DNA of 64,000 bases from NCBI RefSeq assembly GCF_026626665.1, contig NZ_JAPNKE010000002.1:4131168-4195167 (forward strand), written 5' to 3'. Positions 8,910 through 17,045 of the stretch are shown here, piece after piece. Positions within the stretch are counted from its first letter, which is position 1. Every line of letters starts with the position of its first letter. The translations under genes were made by a program, and so were the position numbers. Source of the stretch: Nannocystis pusilla. GTDB lineage: Bacteria; Myxococcota_A; Polyangia; Nannocystales; Nannocystaceae. The notes beneath the pieces were generated by a model. It had not been told where the DNA came from. It worked only from the letters and a program-made list of their open reading frames with translations, and did not search any database.

Positions 8910-11117
8910 CTAGCGCCGCCTCCGCCCGCGGCGCAGCCCCAGCAGCGCCAGCAGGGCCAGCGGCGCCGATGCCCCGTCGCTGCGGCAGGCGCAGCTGGCC
9001 TCGGGCTCGGCGGTGTGGACCTCCGACGCGTCGACGCCTTGCCCGTCGGTCACCACCTCGGGCGGCCCGACATCGACCGTCACCGTGCCCTCGTCGAGGA
9101 ACTCGGGCGGCACGCTGACGATCGACGTCCCGCTGGCGACCTGCTCCCCCGTCGTCAGGTTGGCCAGCGCCACGTGGACCACCTCGCCGGGCCGGAACCC
9201 GCGCAGCACCAGCTGGTTGTCCGAATCGCCGAGGCGGCTCGCCGCCAGCTGGTGGTCCCAGTCACCCGACACCTGAATGACCTCGCGGACCGAGCCCTTG
9301 TTCGAGCCGTCCGGGTTCTTGTCGACCGCCGTCAGCGTGTACTCGAACGCGATCGGCTCGTCGGCCCGCTTGAGCAGCACCACCACGCCCGTCGGGTTGT
9401 CCGGCGGCCCCGCGTCGCCGCCGAGGCGGAAGCGCACGATCACGTTGTCGCTGCCCTGCGGCACCTCGTGGCGCAGCTGCATCGGCCCCGGGAAGAACGG
9501 CGTCACCCCGGTCGTCTTGCCGCGCAGGTACAGCGACGCCCCGCTCGCCACCTTGTCCGGGTCGACGTGGACGCGCGGGCAGTCGTACAGCCCGCGCGAG
9601 TCGAAGCCGCGGACCAGCTGATCGACGTCGCTCTGGGTCCACTCGCCGCGCGCCAGCGCCTCCTCCGCGATCTCGAGCACCGCGAAGCTCGCCGTCTCGA
9701 GGTCCGCGTCGCTCGGCAGGCGCGGCAGCAGCTCGAACACCACCGGGTCCATCTTCTCGCGGCCGATCCGCTTGCGCGCCGCCCACATCGCGCCCATGAA
9801 CGGCTCGCCGTCGTTGTGGACCTGACCGACCGTGTTGTCGGGGCAGCGCTTGGTGTTCTCCGCGTTGCGGATCGCGTTGCCGTAGCCGGGCCAGAAGCGA
9901 GCCACGTAGTCGCCGAGCAGCGGCTCGTTGGCGAGGATCACCGAGAAGTAGTCGGCGATCGCCTCGTTCAGCCCGCCGGCGTCGTTCAGCACCCCGTCGC
10001 TGCGCAGCGTGCGGTCGCCGAGCCCGTTCGGCGTCAGCAGCGACACCATCCCGTGGCCGAGCTCGTGGTAGACCACGTCGCCGTCGTAGCCGAAGTCGAC
10101 CGCCGTGCCCTGGCCGAAGATCATCGTCGGCCCCTTCTCCGGGTCGCACGTGTTGGTCCAGTAGGCGTTGTTGAGCGGCGTGTAATCGAGGTCGGGGTAG
10201 GCCGTCGACAGCTCGCTCGTGCGGTAGTTGGCGAGCATCGTCGACAGCGCGCACTTGAACGCGTCGACCCCGAACCGCTTCATCTCGTCGATGAAGCGCT
10301 CGGCGTGGTAGTACATCGACAGCTCGGCGTACAGGTCGTCGTCGTCGGCGTTGTCCGCGGGGAAGATGACGTCGGGCAGCGGCAGGAAGTAGTCGCCGTT
10401 CTCGTCCGACAGCGCGCGGTGGACCGCGTAGCACTTGCCCTCGGCCCACCACGGCTGGATCTGGTCCTCCTCCGGCGCCTCGAGCGTGCAGTTGAACGAG
10501 CGGATCCTGTCGCCCTCGAGCGGCTGCCCCGGCCCGGTCGCGTGGATGCCCGCCAGCTCGACCTCGATCGGCACCGGCGTCGACGCCGGGTTGGTCTGGA
10601 ACACCCGCGCCCGCGACGACCGCACGTGCTCCCACTCGTCCAGCACGATGCCCGAGCTCGCCGACACCCAGATCGTCTTCTTGCTCGGCTCCGGGTCCCA
10701 CTGCAGCGGCAGATCGACCTCGTAGGCCAACACCGGTTCGCCGAGGATCAGCTTGTAGACCAGCGTACCCGACGCCTCGGGCCCCTCCGCGTGAACGTGG
10801 GCGGCCGCGATCGCCTCCGCCTCGCCCACCTCGATCCGCGCCTCCTCGGGCCGCAACTGCGGACCGGCGAGCGGCCGCGAGGACGCGACCTCGCGCTCAC
10901 CTGTCCTGTCGGACAGCACCGTCGCGAACGCCCCGCGCACCGGGATCCCGTGCAGCGTGTACGACTTGTGGGCCACCGTCGCCGCCCCGTCGCGCAGCGC
11001 CACCGGCAGCGCGCGCGCCTCCGCGGCCAGCTGCGGCGGACCGGCCAGCGCGTGCGGCCACGCGACGCACAGCCCGAGACCGAGACCGAACCACCGCAAG
11101 CTCCGCGCGACCGTCAT
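8910..11117 (-). CDS. Secreted gluzincin metalloprotease (M4/M36-like) with MYXO-CTERM tail
   Basis: A 735-residue exported protein. The start is ATG 11117 (MTVARSLRWFGLGLG), which gives a good signal peptide; longer upstream frames lack coding character. An inhibitory FTP-like propeptide region (residues about 30-190) precedes the catalytic part. The zinc site is visible as YHELGHGMV (near residue 350) and the downstream glutamate in GGLNEAIADYF (near residue 380), the HExxH...E pattern of thermolysin/fungalysin-type proteases. A beta-rich C-terminal region ends in SCACRSDG, a hydrophobic segment, and RRGRRRR, matching the MYXO-CTERM sorting signal, so the enzyme is probably surface-anchored or processed by a myxosortase. 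A repeat fragment (CTGTCCTGTCGGACAG) encodes LSDRTGE in the propeptide. Likely a predation or nutrition protease. Confidence 0.85.
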   Translation of the reverse strand: MTVARSLRWFGLGLGLCVAWPHALAGPPQLAAEARALPVALRDGAATVAHKSYTLHGIPVRGAFATVLSDRTGEREVASSRPLAGPQLRPEEARIEVGEAEAIAAAHVHAEGPEASGTLVYKLILGEPVLAYEVDLPLQWDPEPSKKTIWVSASSGIVLDEWEHVRSSRARVFQTNPASTPVPIEVELAGIHATGPGQPLEGDRIRSFNCTLEAPEEDQIQPWWAEGKCYAVHRALSDENGDYFLPLPDVIFPADNADDDDLYAELSMYYHAERFIDEMKRFGVDAFKCALSTMLANYRTSELSTAYPDLDYTPLNNAYWTNTCDPEKGPTMIFGQGTAVDFGYDGDVVYHELGHGMVSLLTPNGLGDRTLRSDGVLNDAGGLNEAIADYFSVILANEPLLGDYVARFWPGYGNAIRNAENTKRCPDNTVGQVHNDGEPFMGAMWAARKRIGREKMDPVVFELLPRLPSDADLETASFAVLEIAEEALARGEWTQSDVDQLVRGFDSRGLYDCPRVHVDPDKVASGASLYLRGKTTGVTPFFPGPMQLRHEVPQGSDNVIVRFRLGGDAGPPDNPTGVVVLLKRADEPIAFEYTLTAVDKNPDGSNKGSVREVIQVSGDWDHQLAASRLGDSDNQLVLRGFRPGEVVHVALANLTTGEQVASGTSIVSVPPEFLDEGTVTVDVGPPEVVTDGQGVDASEVHTAEPEASCACRSDGASAPLALLALLGLRRGRRRR

Positions 11118-11279
11118 GAGCGCTCCTGCCGAGGCCAACAGCATACCCAAGATCGCCGGCCGGGCGGCGGCGAAGACGGCCGCCCGATCACCCCAGGTTC
11201 TCTGCTTCGCGGCCGGCCTGCACGGCGCGCGGCGCGACGCAATTGGACGTTCGGCCGGCAAATCACGTAGCCTGGCCGG

Positions 11280-12768
11280 GTGCGCCCCTCGTTCGGCCAG
11301 CGCCTCGCCATCGCCGCCGCGGCCTTCGTGTGCTGCCTCGCTCCGCCCCCGTCGGCCGCGGCCCCGGTCGCCGAGTCCGCGCCTGCCGCCGCGCCGACCG
11401 ACCTCGCCGGCCAGATCGACCTCTTGCTGCAGGCCAATCCTGGCTCGCGCGCGCATCGGCCTGCTCGTCGTCGACATGGCCACCGGCGCCCGGCTCTACG
11501 AGAAGAACCCCGACCTCGGCCTCAACCCCGCCAGCAACATCAAGCTCGTCACCACCGCCGCCGCGCTGTCGCTCCTCGGCCCCGAGCACCGCTACGTCAC
11601 CCGCGTCTACGCCAAGAAGGGCGCGCTCAAGGGCCACACCGTCGACGGCGACCTCTATCTCAAGGGCGGCGGCGATCCTTCGCTCGTCACCGCCGACCTC
11701 TATCAATTGGCCAGCGACCTGCGAGCCCTCGGCGTCACCAAGATCACCGGCGGCCTCGTCCTCGACAGCACCGCCTACGACCGCGACGAGCTGCCGCCGC
11801 TGTTCGATCAGAAGGACGAGCTCGCCTCGTTCCGCGCCCCCGGCGGGGCCACGGCCGTCAACTTCGGCACCTACGTCGTGCTCGCCCGCCCGGGCGCCGG
11901 CGAGGGTGACCCGGCGATCGTCGCCATCGACCCGCCGGTCCCCTCGCTCAAGCTCAAGGCCAACACCGCCACCACCGCCACCGGCGCGCGCAACCAGCTC
12001 AAGCTCGCCATCGGCACCACCGACGCCGGCGTGGTCGAGATCGCCGTCGACGGCACCATCGGCAAGGACGCCGCCGCGGCCGAGTACCGCTACCCCGTCG
12101 CCCGCCCGGCCGAGTACGCCGGCGAGGTGTTCCGCCTCGTCCTCAAGCAGCGCGGCGTCAGCCTCGGGCGCGCCGCGGTCAAGTCCGAAGCTGTCCCCGA
12201 GGACAGCGAGCGCCTGGCCCTCGTGCGCAGCGAGCCGCTCAGCGTGCTCGTCCGCAGCGTCAACAAGCTGTCGAACAACTACGTCGCCGAGCACATCCTC
12301 AAGAGCCTCGACGACCACACCCCGGCCAGCTTCGCCGGCGGCCTCGCGCGCGTGCGCACCTGGCTCGCGGGCCTCGGCGTCGGCGTCGACGGCTTCGTCT
12401 ACAACAACGGCTCCGGCCTCTACGACGCCAACCGGATCAGCGCCGCGCAATTGGTGCAGCTCCTGATCGCCGTCCACCGCGACTTCCGCTACGGCGCCGA
12501 CTTCCTCGCCTCGCTGCCGATCGCCGGCGTCGACGGCACCCTGCGCGGGCGCATGCAGGAGGGCCGGGCCGCCCGCTTCGTGCGCGCCAAGACCGGCTCG
12601 CTGGACGGCGTTTCGACCTTCTCGGGCTACGCCGGCGCCGTCGGCCGCCCCCCGCTCGCCTTCGCCATCCTCTTCAACGACCTCGACACCTTCGCCGCCC
12701 CGCAGGCGCGCGATCTCCAGAACCAGATCGCCGAACTGCTCGCGGGCGCGGTCGCGGCCCGGCCCTGA
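11280..12768 (+). CDS. dacB: D-alanyl-D-alanine carboxypeptidase/endopeptidase, PBP4 type (apparent frameshift)
   Basis: Peptidase family S13. GTG 11280 gives a signal peptide ending around AAAAP. The frame changes near 11435-11450 (LLLQANP, then LARARIGLLVVDMATG), after which the catalytic motifs follow in order: SxxK as ASNIKLVTT near residue 83, SxN as KLSNNYVAEH near residue 331, and KTG as RAKTGSLDGV near residue 437. The enzyme trims or cleaves peptidoglycan cross-links in the periplasm. A palindromic element CTGTCCCCGAGGACAG (about 12190-12205) is read in frame as AVPEDSE between the second and third motifs. The catalytic motifs are intact, so I treat the frame change as an indel error rather than a dead gene. 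It is divergent from the protease gene, with 162 bp between them. Confidence 0.85.
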
Positions 12769-12807
12769 CGACTATCGTCCGCCTGAGCCCGGTGCTAGCC
12801 TGGCGCG

Positions 12808-13869
12808 ATGAAGCACGTCGCCCTCGTCCTCGGAGCGCTCCTCGCCGGCGCCCCGCTCACCGCTCGCGCCACCGTGTTCGAGGACGGCAACAGCGCCGCG
12901 GCCCCGCAGCCCGGCGCCGCGCAGGACGAGGCCCCGCCGCCCGGGTGGGACGCGCTCAGCCCCGCCCAGCAGGAGAAGCTGGCCGCGATCGACGAGGCCG
13001 GCATTCAGGCGCTCGCCGGCAAGCTCGACCGCGGCGAGGCCCTCACCGCCGACGAGACGCTGATCGCCGAGGGCCTGGCGATCCTCATGGGCGCCGAGTT
13101 CGACAGCAAGCTGACCTATCAGACAGGTGACATCAAGGTCGGCGACGGCCTCGCCACCTTGCACCTCGGCGAGGACTACCGCTTCCTCGGCCCCGCCGAC
13201 GCCCGCCGCGTCATCGAGGAGGCCTGGCACAACCCGCCCGGCGATCAGCCGCTCGGCATGATCGTCCCGGCCAAGCTGAGCCCCGCCGACCCGCGCGGCT
13301 GGGGCGTCGTCGTCTCCTACGTCGAGGAGGGCCACGTCGACGACGCCGACGCCGCCAGCATCGACTACGACGAGCTGCTGACGCAGATGAAGGAGGCGAC
13401 CGAGAAGGAGAACGAGTCGCGCAAGGCCATGGGCTTCCCGGCCATGCACCTGGTCGGCTGGGCCGAGCCCCCGCACTACGACCAGTCGCGCCACAGCCTC
13501 TACTGGGCCAAGGAGCTCGGCGGCGACGACGGCGGCGAGAACTCGCTCAACTACGCCGTGCGCGTGCTCGGCCGCAAGGGCGTGCTCGAGCTCAACGCGG
13601 TGTCCGGCATGACGCAGCTCCCGCAGATCCGCCCCGAGATGGAGACGATCTACGGCCGCGTCGAGTTCGACGACGGCAACCGCTACGGCGACTTCAACCC
13701 CGACATCGACACCGTCGCGGCCTACGGCATCGGCGGCCTCATCGCCGGCAAGCTGGCGATGAAGGCCGGCCTGTTCGCCCTCCTCGCCAAGGGCGGCAAG
13801 TTCATCGTCCTCGCCATCGTCGGCCTGTTCGCCGGCATCCGCGCCTGGTTCACCCGCAAGAAGGAATAG
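12808..13869 (+). CDS. DUF2167 family membrane protein
   Basis: A 353-residue protein with signal peptide MKHVALVLGALLAGAPLTARA and the DUF2167 core, seen as YRFLGPADARRVIEEAWHNPPG, LGMIVPAKLSP and WGVVVSYVEEGHVDDADA. Two C-terminal membrane segments (AYGIGGLIAGKLAMKAGLFALLA and FIVLAIVGLFAGIRAW) end in a basic FTRKKE tail. DUF2167 proteins are envelope proteins of unknown biochemical role. A partial repeat (CTATCAGACAGGTGAC) encodes YQTGD. It lies 39 bp after dacB. Confidence 0.85.
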   Translation: MKHVALVLGALLAGAPLTARATVFEDGNSAAAPQPGAAQDEAPPPGWDALSPAQQEKLAAIDEAGIQALAGKLDRGEALTADETLIAEGLAILMGAEFDSKLTYQTGDIKVGDGLATLHLGEDYRFLGPADARRVIEEAWHNPPGDQPLGMIVPAKLSPADPRGWGVVVSYVEEGHVDDADAASIDYDELLTQMKEATEKENESRKAMGFPAMHLVGWAEPPHYDQSRHSLYWAKELGGDDGGENSLNYAVRVLGRKGVLELNAVSGMTQLPQIRPEMETIYGRVEFDDGNRYGDFNPDIDTVAAYGIGGLIAGKLAMKAGLFALLAKGGKFIVLAIVGLFAGIRAWFTRKKE

Positions 13870-13912
13870 CCCCTTCGGACAGGTCTCTCGGAGCAGGTCC
13901 CTCGAGACAGCC
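13870..13912. repeat. Palindromic-family fragments upstream of the HEAT-like gene
   Basis: CCCTTCGGACAGG, TCTCTCGGAGCAGG and TCCCTCGAGACAG lie back to back and end at the base before the next ATG. No other Shine-Dalgarno is visible, so the purine part (CGAGACAG) may serve as the ribosome binding site. Confidence 0.55.
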
Positions 13913-14482
13913 ATGCAACGCATCGTCATCGAGGATCGCGTCACCTCGTGGAAGGTCTCCTGCTTCGCCGCGGACCGCGGCCTCGTCTTCTACGACAAGG
14001 TCCCCGAGAGCGACGCCAACCCCGAGGAGGTCATCTGGATCAGCCGCGACGGCGCGACGCGGCTGCACCGGCTCGACGATCGCTTCGCCGGCGTCGCCTA
14101 CCTCGTCGTCGACGGCGCGGACGAGGCGAGCCTGGCCGCGGACGCGATCGACGAGCTCGACGGCCTCTCGCTGGCGACGCTGCTCGCCGCGCTGGCCGTC
14201 GATGCCGACGCCGCGCGGTCGTTCCCGGTGATCGCCTCGCTCGGCGTGCTCGCGCCGCCCTCGTTCGACCCGCGCGTGTTCGACCACTTCTCCCGCCTGC
14301 TCGCCGACGAGGACCCGGCGCTGCGGAGCAAGGCGCTCACGGCCGCCGCGTACCCGACCTGGCCGGAGTTCCTGCCCCTGCTCGAAGCGATGGCGAGCGA
14401 AGACCCGGACCCCGAGGTGCGCGAGCGGTCCGCGGTCGCCCTGGCCGCGTTCCGCCGCCACCTCGCCGCTGCCGCGACCTGA
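13913..14482 (+). CDS. Hypothetical protein with C-terminal HEAT-like helices
   Basis: A 189-residue cytoplasmic protein with no signal peptide. The N-terminal half is beta-like (IVIEDRVTSWKVSCFAADRG, VIWISRDGATRLHRL). The C-terminal half contains alpha-helical pairs with a HEAT-repeat look (LLADEDPALRSKALTAAAYP and MASEDPDPEVRERSAVALAAF). HEAT pairs normally mediate protein contacts; no enzyme motif is visible. It may be co-transcribed with the DUF2167 gene, 43 bp upstream. Confidence 0.6.
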   Translation: MQRIVIEDRVTSWKVSCFAADRGLVFYDKVPESDANPEEVIWISRDGATRLHRLDDRFAGVAYLVVDGADEASLAADAIDELDGLSLATLLAALAVDADAARSFPVIASLGVLAPPSFDPRVFDHFSRLLADEDPALRSKALTAAAYPTWPEFLPLLEAMASEDPDPEVRERSAVALAAFRRHLAAAAT

Positions 14483-15116
14483 CGGCCGCTCTCCGCGAGG
14501 GGCTCGTTGCCCCGCGTCGATCGGCTCCTCGGGACATGTCCTCACATGAGGTGCCGGGGTCCCCGTCGCCCTGGCTGCGTTTCCCCGCCTCACCGGTGCG
14601 GCGACCCGACGCTCGACTCGATCGGTCCCTCGGGACCTCCTTACATGAGGTGCCGGGGTCCCCGTCGCCCTGGCTGCGTCCCCCGCCTCGCCGGAGCGGC
14701 GACCCGACCATCGACTCGATCGGTCTCTCGGGACATGTTTTTTAGAGCATGCCCTCGGGGGCAGGCGCACGTCGGCCGGGCGCCGGGCGCCGCCCCCGCC
14801 GTTCGCTGCGCCTGACTTTCGGGACACCTGCCGCCCCCGCCCTCGCTGCGCGCGTCACTGCGCACCACGCCGCTGGGCCCGGGGATCGGCCCGGGCCCGC
14901 GGGCCCGCGGGCGCAGCGGCGGCGGACCTTCACTCACGAGCGCCGCGATCGCCGTGCGCACCGGCCTGCGCAGCCGACCGCGTCGCCCGAGGAGCGCGGC
15001 GAGGGATCGATGTTCCGCCGCCGCTGCGCCGCGCTGCCCGAGTGACACACTGCGCATTCGATTGCACACCGCCCGCGTCGCGGCGCACGGCGTGCTCAGC
15101 GGGCCCTCGTCAGAAT
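14483..15116. other. Intergenic region with tandem repeats, no gene seen
   Basis: The left part holds about 100-bp tandem repeats listed separately. From 14766 to 15116 the DNA is very GC-rich, with a self-complementary stretch around 14872-14922 (GGGCCCGGGGATCGGCCCGGGC and following) and a CTTTCGGGACACCTGCC repeat fragment at 14815-14831. Apparent reading frames on both strands are Arg/Pro-rich shadows with no protein-like content. Confidence 0.6.
14518..14765. repeat. About 100-bp tandem repeat, two and a half copies
   Basis: Units start CGATCGG at 14518, 14619 and 14717 (steps 101 and 98). Each begins with a palindromic-family segment (CTCGGGACATGTCCTCACATGAGG in copy one, split by variants later) followed by GTGCCGGGGTCCCCGTCGCC and a CGGCGACCCGAC segment. 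The third copy is truncated after TCTCGGGACATG. The repeat therefore propagates a palindrome together with adjacent unrelated sequence. Confidence 0.8.
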
Positions 15117-15145
15117 TTGTCGCTCCCGATCGGGGCGCGTAATGT
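15117..15145 (+). promoter_or_regulatory. Possible sigma-70-type promoter of the kinase gene
   Basis: TTGTCG at 15117-15122 and TAATGT at 15140-15145 are separated by 17 bp and lie 26 bp upstream of ATG 15171. They fit the TTGACA/TATAAT consensus at four of six positions each. Position and spacing support it; there is no other evidence. Confidence 0.4.
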
Positions 15146-15170
15146 CTTCCCTCGGCACTTCGGGGTCGCA

Positions 15171-16232
15171 ATGGACGTCGGCATCATCACCAACCCCAAC
15201 TCGAAGAAGAACTACCGCCGGCCGCAGCGTCGGCGCGCCCTCGAGCAGGCCGTCGGACGTTACGGCGCGGTCGTCGAGACCCGGCGCCTCGACGAGCTGC
15301 CGAAGGCGATTCGTAACCTGCGTGAGGCCGGCTGCCGCTACTTCGTGTGCGACGGCGGCGACGGCACCCTCCACTGGGTCCTCAACACCCTCCACGCCGA
15401 CGCCCGGCAGACCGGCGCCGCCCGCCTCCCGATCGTCGTCCCCACCAACGGCGGCACCGTCGACTTCGTCGCCCGCAAGGCCGGCCTCAAGGGCGACGCC
15501 GACTCGATCGTCCGCCGCCTCGTCGGCCGGCTCGAGCGCGGCGAGCCGATCCCCACCGTCACGATCGACACCTGCAAGATCGTCGGCGCGCCGATCGGAC
15601 AGGAACTTTCGGACAGCCCGCAGGCGCCCGCGTTCGAGCGCGTCGGCCTGGCCGCCGCGCTCGGCGGCGTCGCCCAGGCGTTCTTCGACCGCTTCTACGC
15701 CCTGCCCAAGGAGCGCGGCGCGCTCGCCATCGCCGGGGTCATCGGCGCCGCCGCCGGCGGCGCGCTGGTCAGCACCCTCGCCAGCAACCTCGCTCCGCCG
15801 CTGCAGCGCTTCATCCCCGACGAGATGCGCAGCTACGCCACCGACTTCTTCCGGCCCACGCGCGCCCGCGTCGAGGTCGACGGCCGCGAGCTCCCGTTCG
15901 CCAGCTTCGCCTCGATGCAGGTCGGCGCGATCGACATCAACCTCGCCGGCGTCGTCCGCTGCTTCCGCCACGCGCGCGAGGGCGGCGTCCTCCACTTCCA
16001 GGCGCTCGACACCACCCCGATCGGCGTCGTCGCCAACGTCCCCAACATCGTCCTCGGCACCCCGATCCTCGGCCGCAAGGTCTACGACGACAAGGCCCGC
16101 CGCGTGCGGATCACCGCCGTGGACGGCGAGGCCCTGAACCCCGTCATCGACGGCGAGCAGTTCCACGGCCTCGGCCACGTCGAGCTCACCCTCGGCCCCC
16201 GCGTCGAGCTGCCCACCTTCGCCTCCAACTGA
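15171..16232 (+). CDS. Diacylglycerol/lipid-kinase-like protein (DAGK catalytic domain)
   Basis: A 353-residue protein. The start ATG 15171 opens directly into the first beta strand (MDVGIITNPNSKKNYRR). The nucleotide-binding signature VCDGGDGTLHWVLN (residues about 60-73) and PTNGGTVDFVARKAGL are diagnostic of the diacylglycerol kinase / sphingosine kinase / YegS fold, which phosphorylates lipid hydroxyls with ATP. The substrate cannot be told. A mid-protein hydrophobic stretch (LAIAGVIGAAAGGALVSTLAS) may contact membrane. The segment PIGQELSDSPQ is encoded by a palindromic-family fragment (GGACAGGAACTTTCGGACAG) between two conserved regions, so it is probably a tolerated loop insertion. Confidence 0.85.
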   Translation: MDVGIITNPNSKKNYRRPQRRRALEQAVGRYGAVVETRRLDELPKAIRNLREAGCRYFVCDGGDGTLHWVLNTLHADARQTGAARLPIVVPTNGGTVDFVARKAGLKGDADSIVRRLVGRLERGEPIPTVTIDTCKIVGAPIGQELSDSPQAPAFERVGLAAALGGVAQAFFDRFYALPKERGALAIAGVIGAAAGGALVSTLASNLAPPLQRFIPDEMRSYATDFFRPTRARVEVDGRELPFASFASMQVGAIDINLAGVVRCFRHAREGGVLHFQALDTTPIGVVANVPNIVLGTPILGRKVYDDKARRVRITAVDGEALNPVIDGEQFHGLGHVELTLGPRVELPTFASN

Positions 16233-16250
16233 GACCCCGGAACGCGCCGC

Positions 16251-16285
16251 GAGCCCGGCCGCACCTCGTGTCGCCGGGGCTCTTT
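16251..16285 (+). terminator. Probable Rho-independent terminator
   Basis: GAGCCCGGC (16251-16259) pairs with GCCGGGGCTC (about 16273-16282) across a 13-base loop, with one bulged G, and is followed by TTTC. It lies 19 bp after the kinase gene stop. Confidence 0.45.
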
Positions 16286-16300
16286 CGCGTCCGCGAGGTT

Positions 16301-16318
16301 TTACCGACCTCTTACCGA
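16301..16318 (+). promoter_or_regulatory. 7-4-7 direct repeat, likely OmpR-family operator
   Basis: TTACCGA-CCTC-TTACCGA: two identical 7-mers separated by 4 bp, giving an 11-bp period. This is the standard layout for dimers of OmpR/PhoB-type regulators bound head to tail. It ends 32 bp before the GTG start of an OmpR-family gene, so autoregulation is the simplest reading. Confidence 0.6.
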
Positions 16319-16349
16319 CGCCGCCGCGATCTGTGCCACGATCGTCGGC

Positions 16350-17045
16350 GTGACCGAGCCTGCCCCGCGGATCTTGATCGTCGAGGACGAGCCGGCGATC
16401 CGTCACGGCCTCGTCGAGCTGTTCCGCTCGCAGGGCTACACCCTCGAGGTCGCCGAGGACGGCCACGCCGCGCTCGCGCGCCTCGCCTGCGCCCAGTTCG
16501 ACCTGGTCCTCCTCGACATCATGCTGCCCGGCGTCGACGGCCTCGGCGTCCTGCGGCAGACCCGGGCCCGCGGCGACCTCGTCCCGGTGCTCGTCCTGAC
16601 CGCGCGCGGGGCCGAGGCCGACATCGTCGCCGGCCTCGACGCCGGCGCCGACGACTACGTCACCAAGCCGTTCGGCATCCGCGAGCTCCTCGCGCGCGCC
16701 CGCGGCCTGCTCCGCCGCAACCGCCCCGCCCCGGCCAGCCAGTCGTTCCGCGTCGGCGACGCCCTCGTCGACCTCGCCCGCCTCAGCGTCACCTGGCCCG
16801 GAGGACAGCTCGATCTCACCGCCCGCGAGGGCCTGATCCTCGACTTCCTGCGCGCCCGGCCCGGCGTCGGCGTCACCCGCGAGGAGCTCCTCACCCAGGT
16901 CTGGGGCTACCACGACGGCACCGTCCGCACCCGCACCGTCGACGTCCACATCCTGCAGCTGCGCGGCAAGCTGCGCCAGCTGCCCGGCGGCGACGACTGG
17001 ATCGGCACCGTCCGCGGCCGCGGCTACCGCTGGGACGCGCGATGA
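16350..17045 (+). CDS. OmpR/PhoB-family response regulator
   Basis: 231 residues from GTG 16350. The receiver domain (1-120) shows the acidic pocket E12-D13, phosphoacceptor D56 in LLDIMLPG, T84 region VLTARG and K106 in TKPF. The C-terminal winged helix (about 135-230) has the OmpR pattern RTRTVDVHILQLRGKL and GTVRGRGYRWDA. It is a DNA-binding transcription factor activated by phosphorylation from the kinase encoded next. The stop overlaps the kinase start (ATGA at 17042-17045). A WPGGQLDL segment between the domains coincides with CCCGGAGGACAG, possibly a repeat fragment. Confidence 0.93.
   Translation: MTEPAPRILIVEDEPAIRHGLVELFRSQGYTLEVAEDGHAALARLACAQFDLVLLDIMLPGVDGLGVLRQTRARGDLVPVLVLTARGAEADIVAGLDAGADDYVTKPFGIRELLARARGLLRRNRPAPASQSFRVGDALVDLARLSVTWPGGQLDLTAREGLILDFLRARPGVGVTREELLTQVWGYHDGTVRTRTVDVHILQLRGKLRQLPGGDDWIGTVRGRGYRWDAR

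Noticed and set aside
7317..11270. Long plus-strand frame over the HTTM and protease genes
   Set aside because: Arg/His/Gln-rich shadow of three well-supported minus-strand genes.
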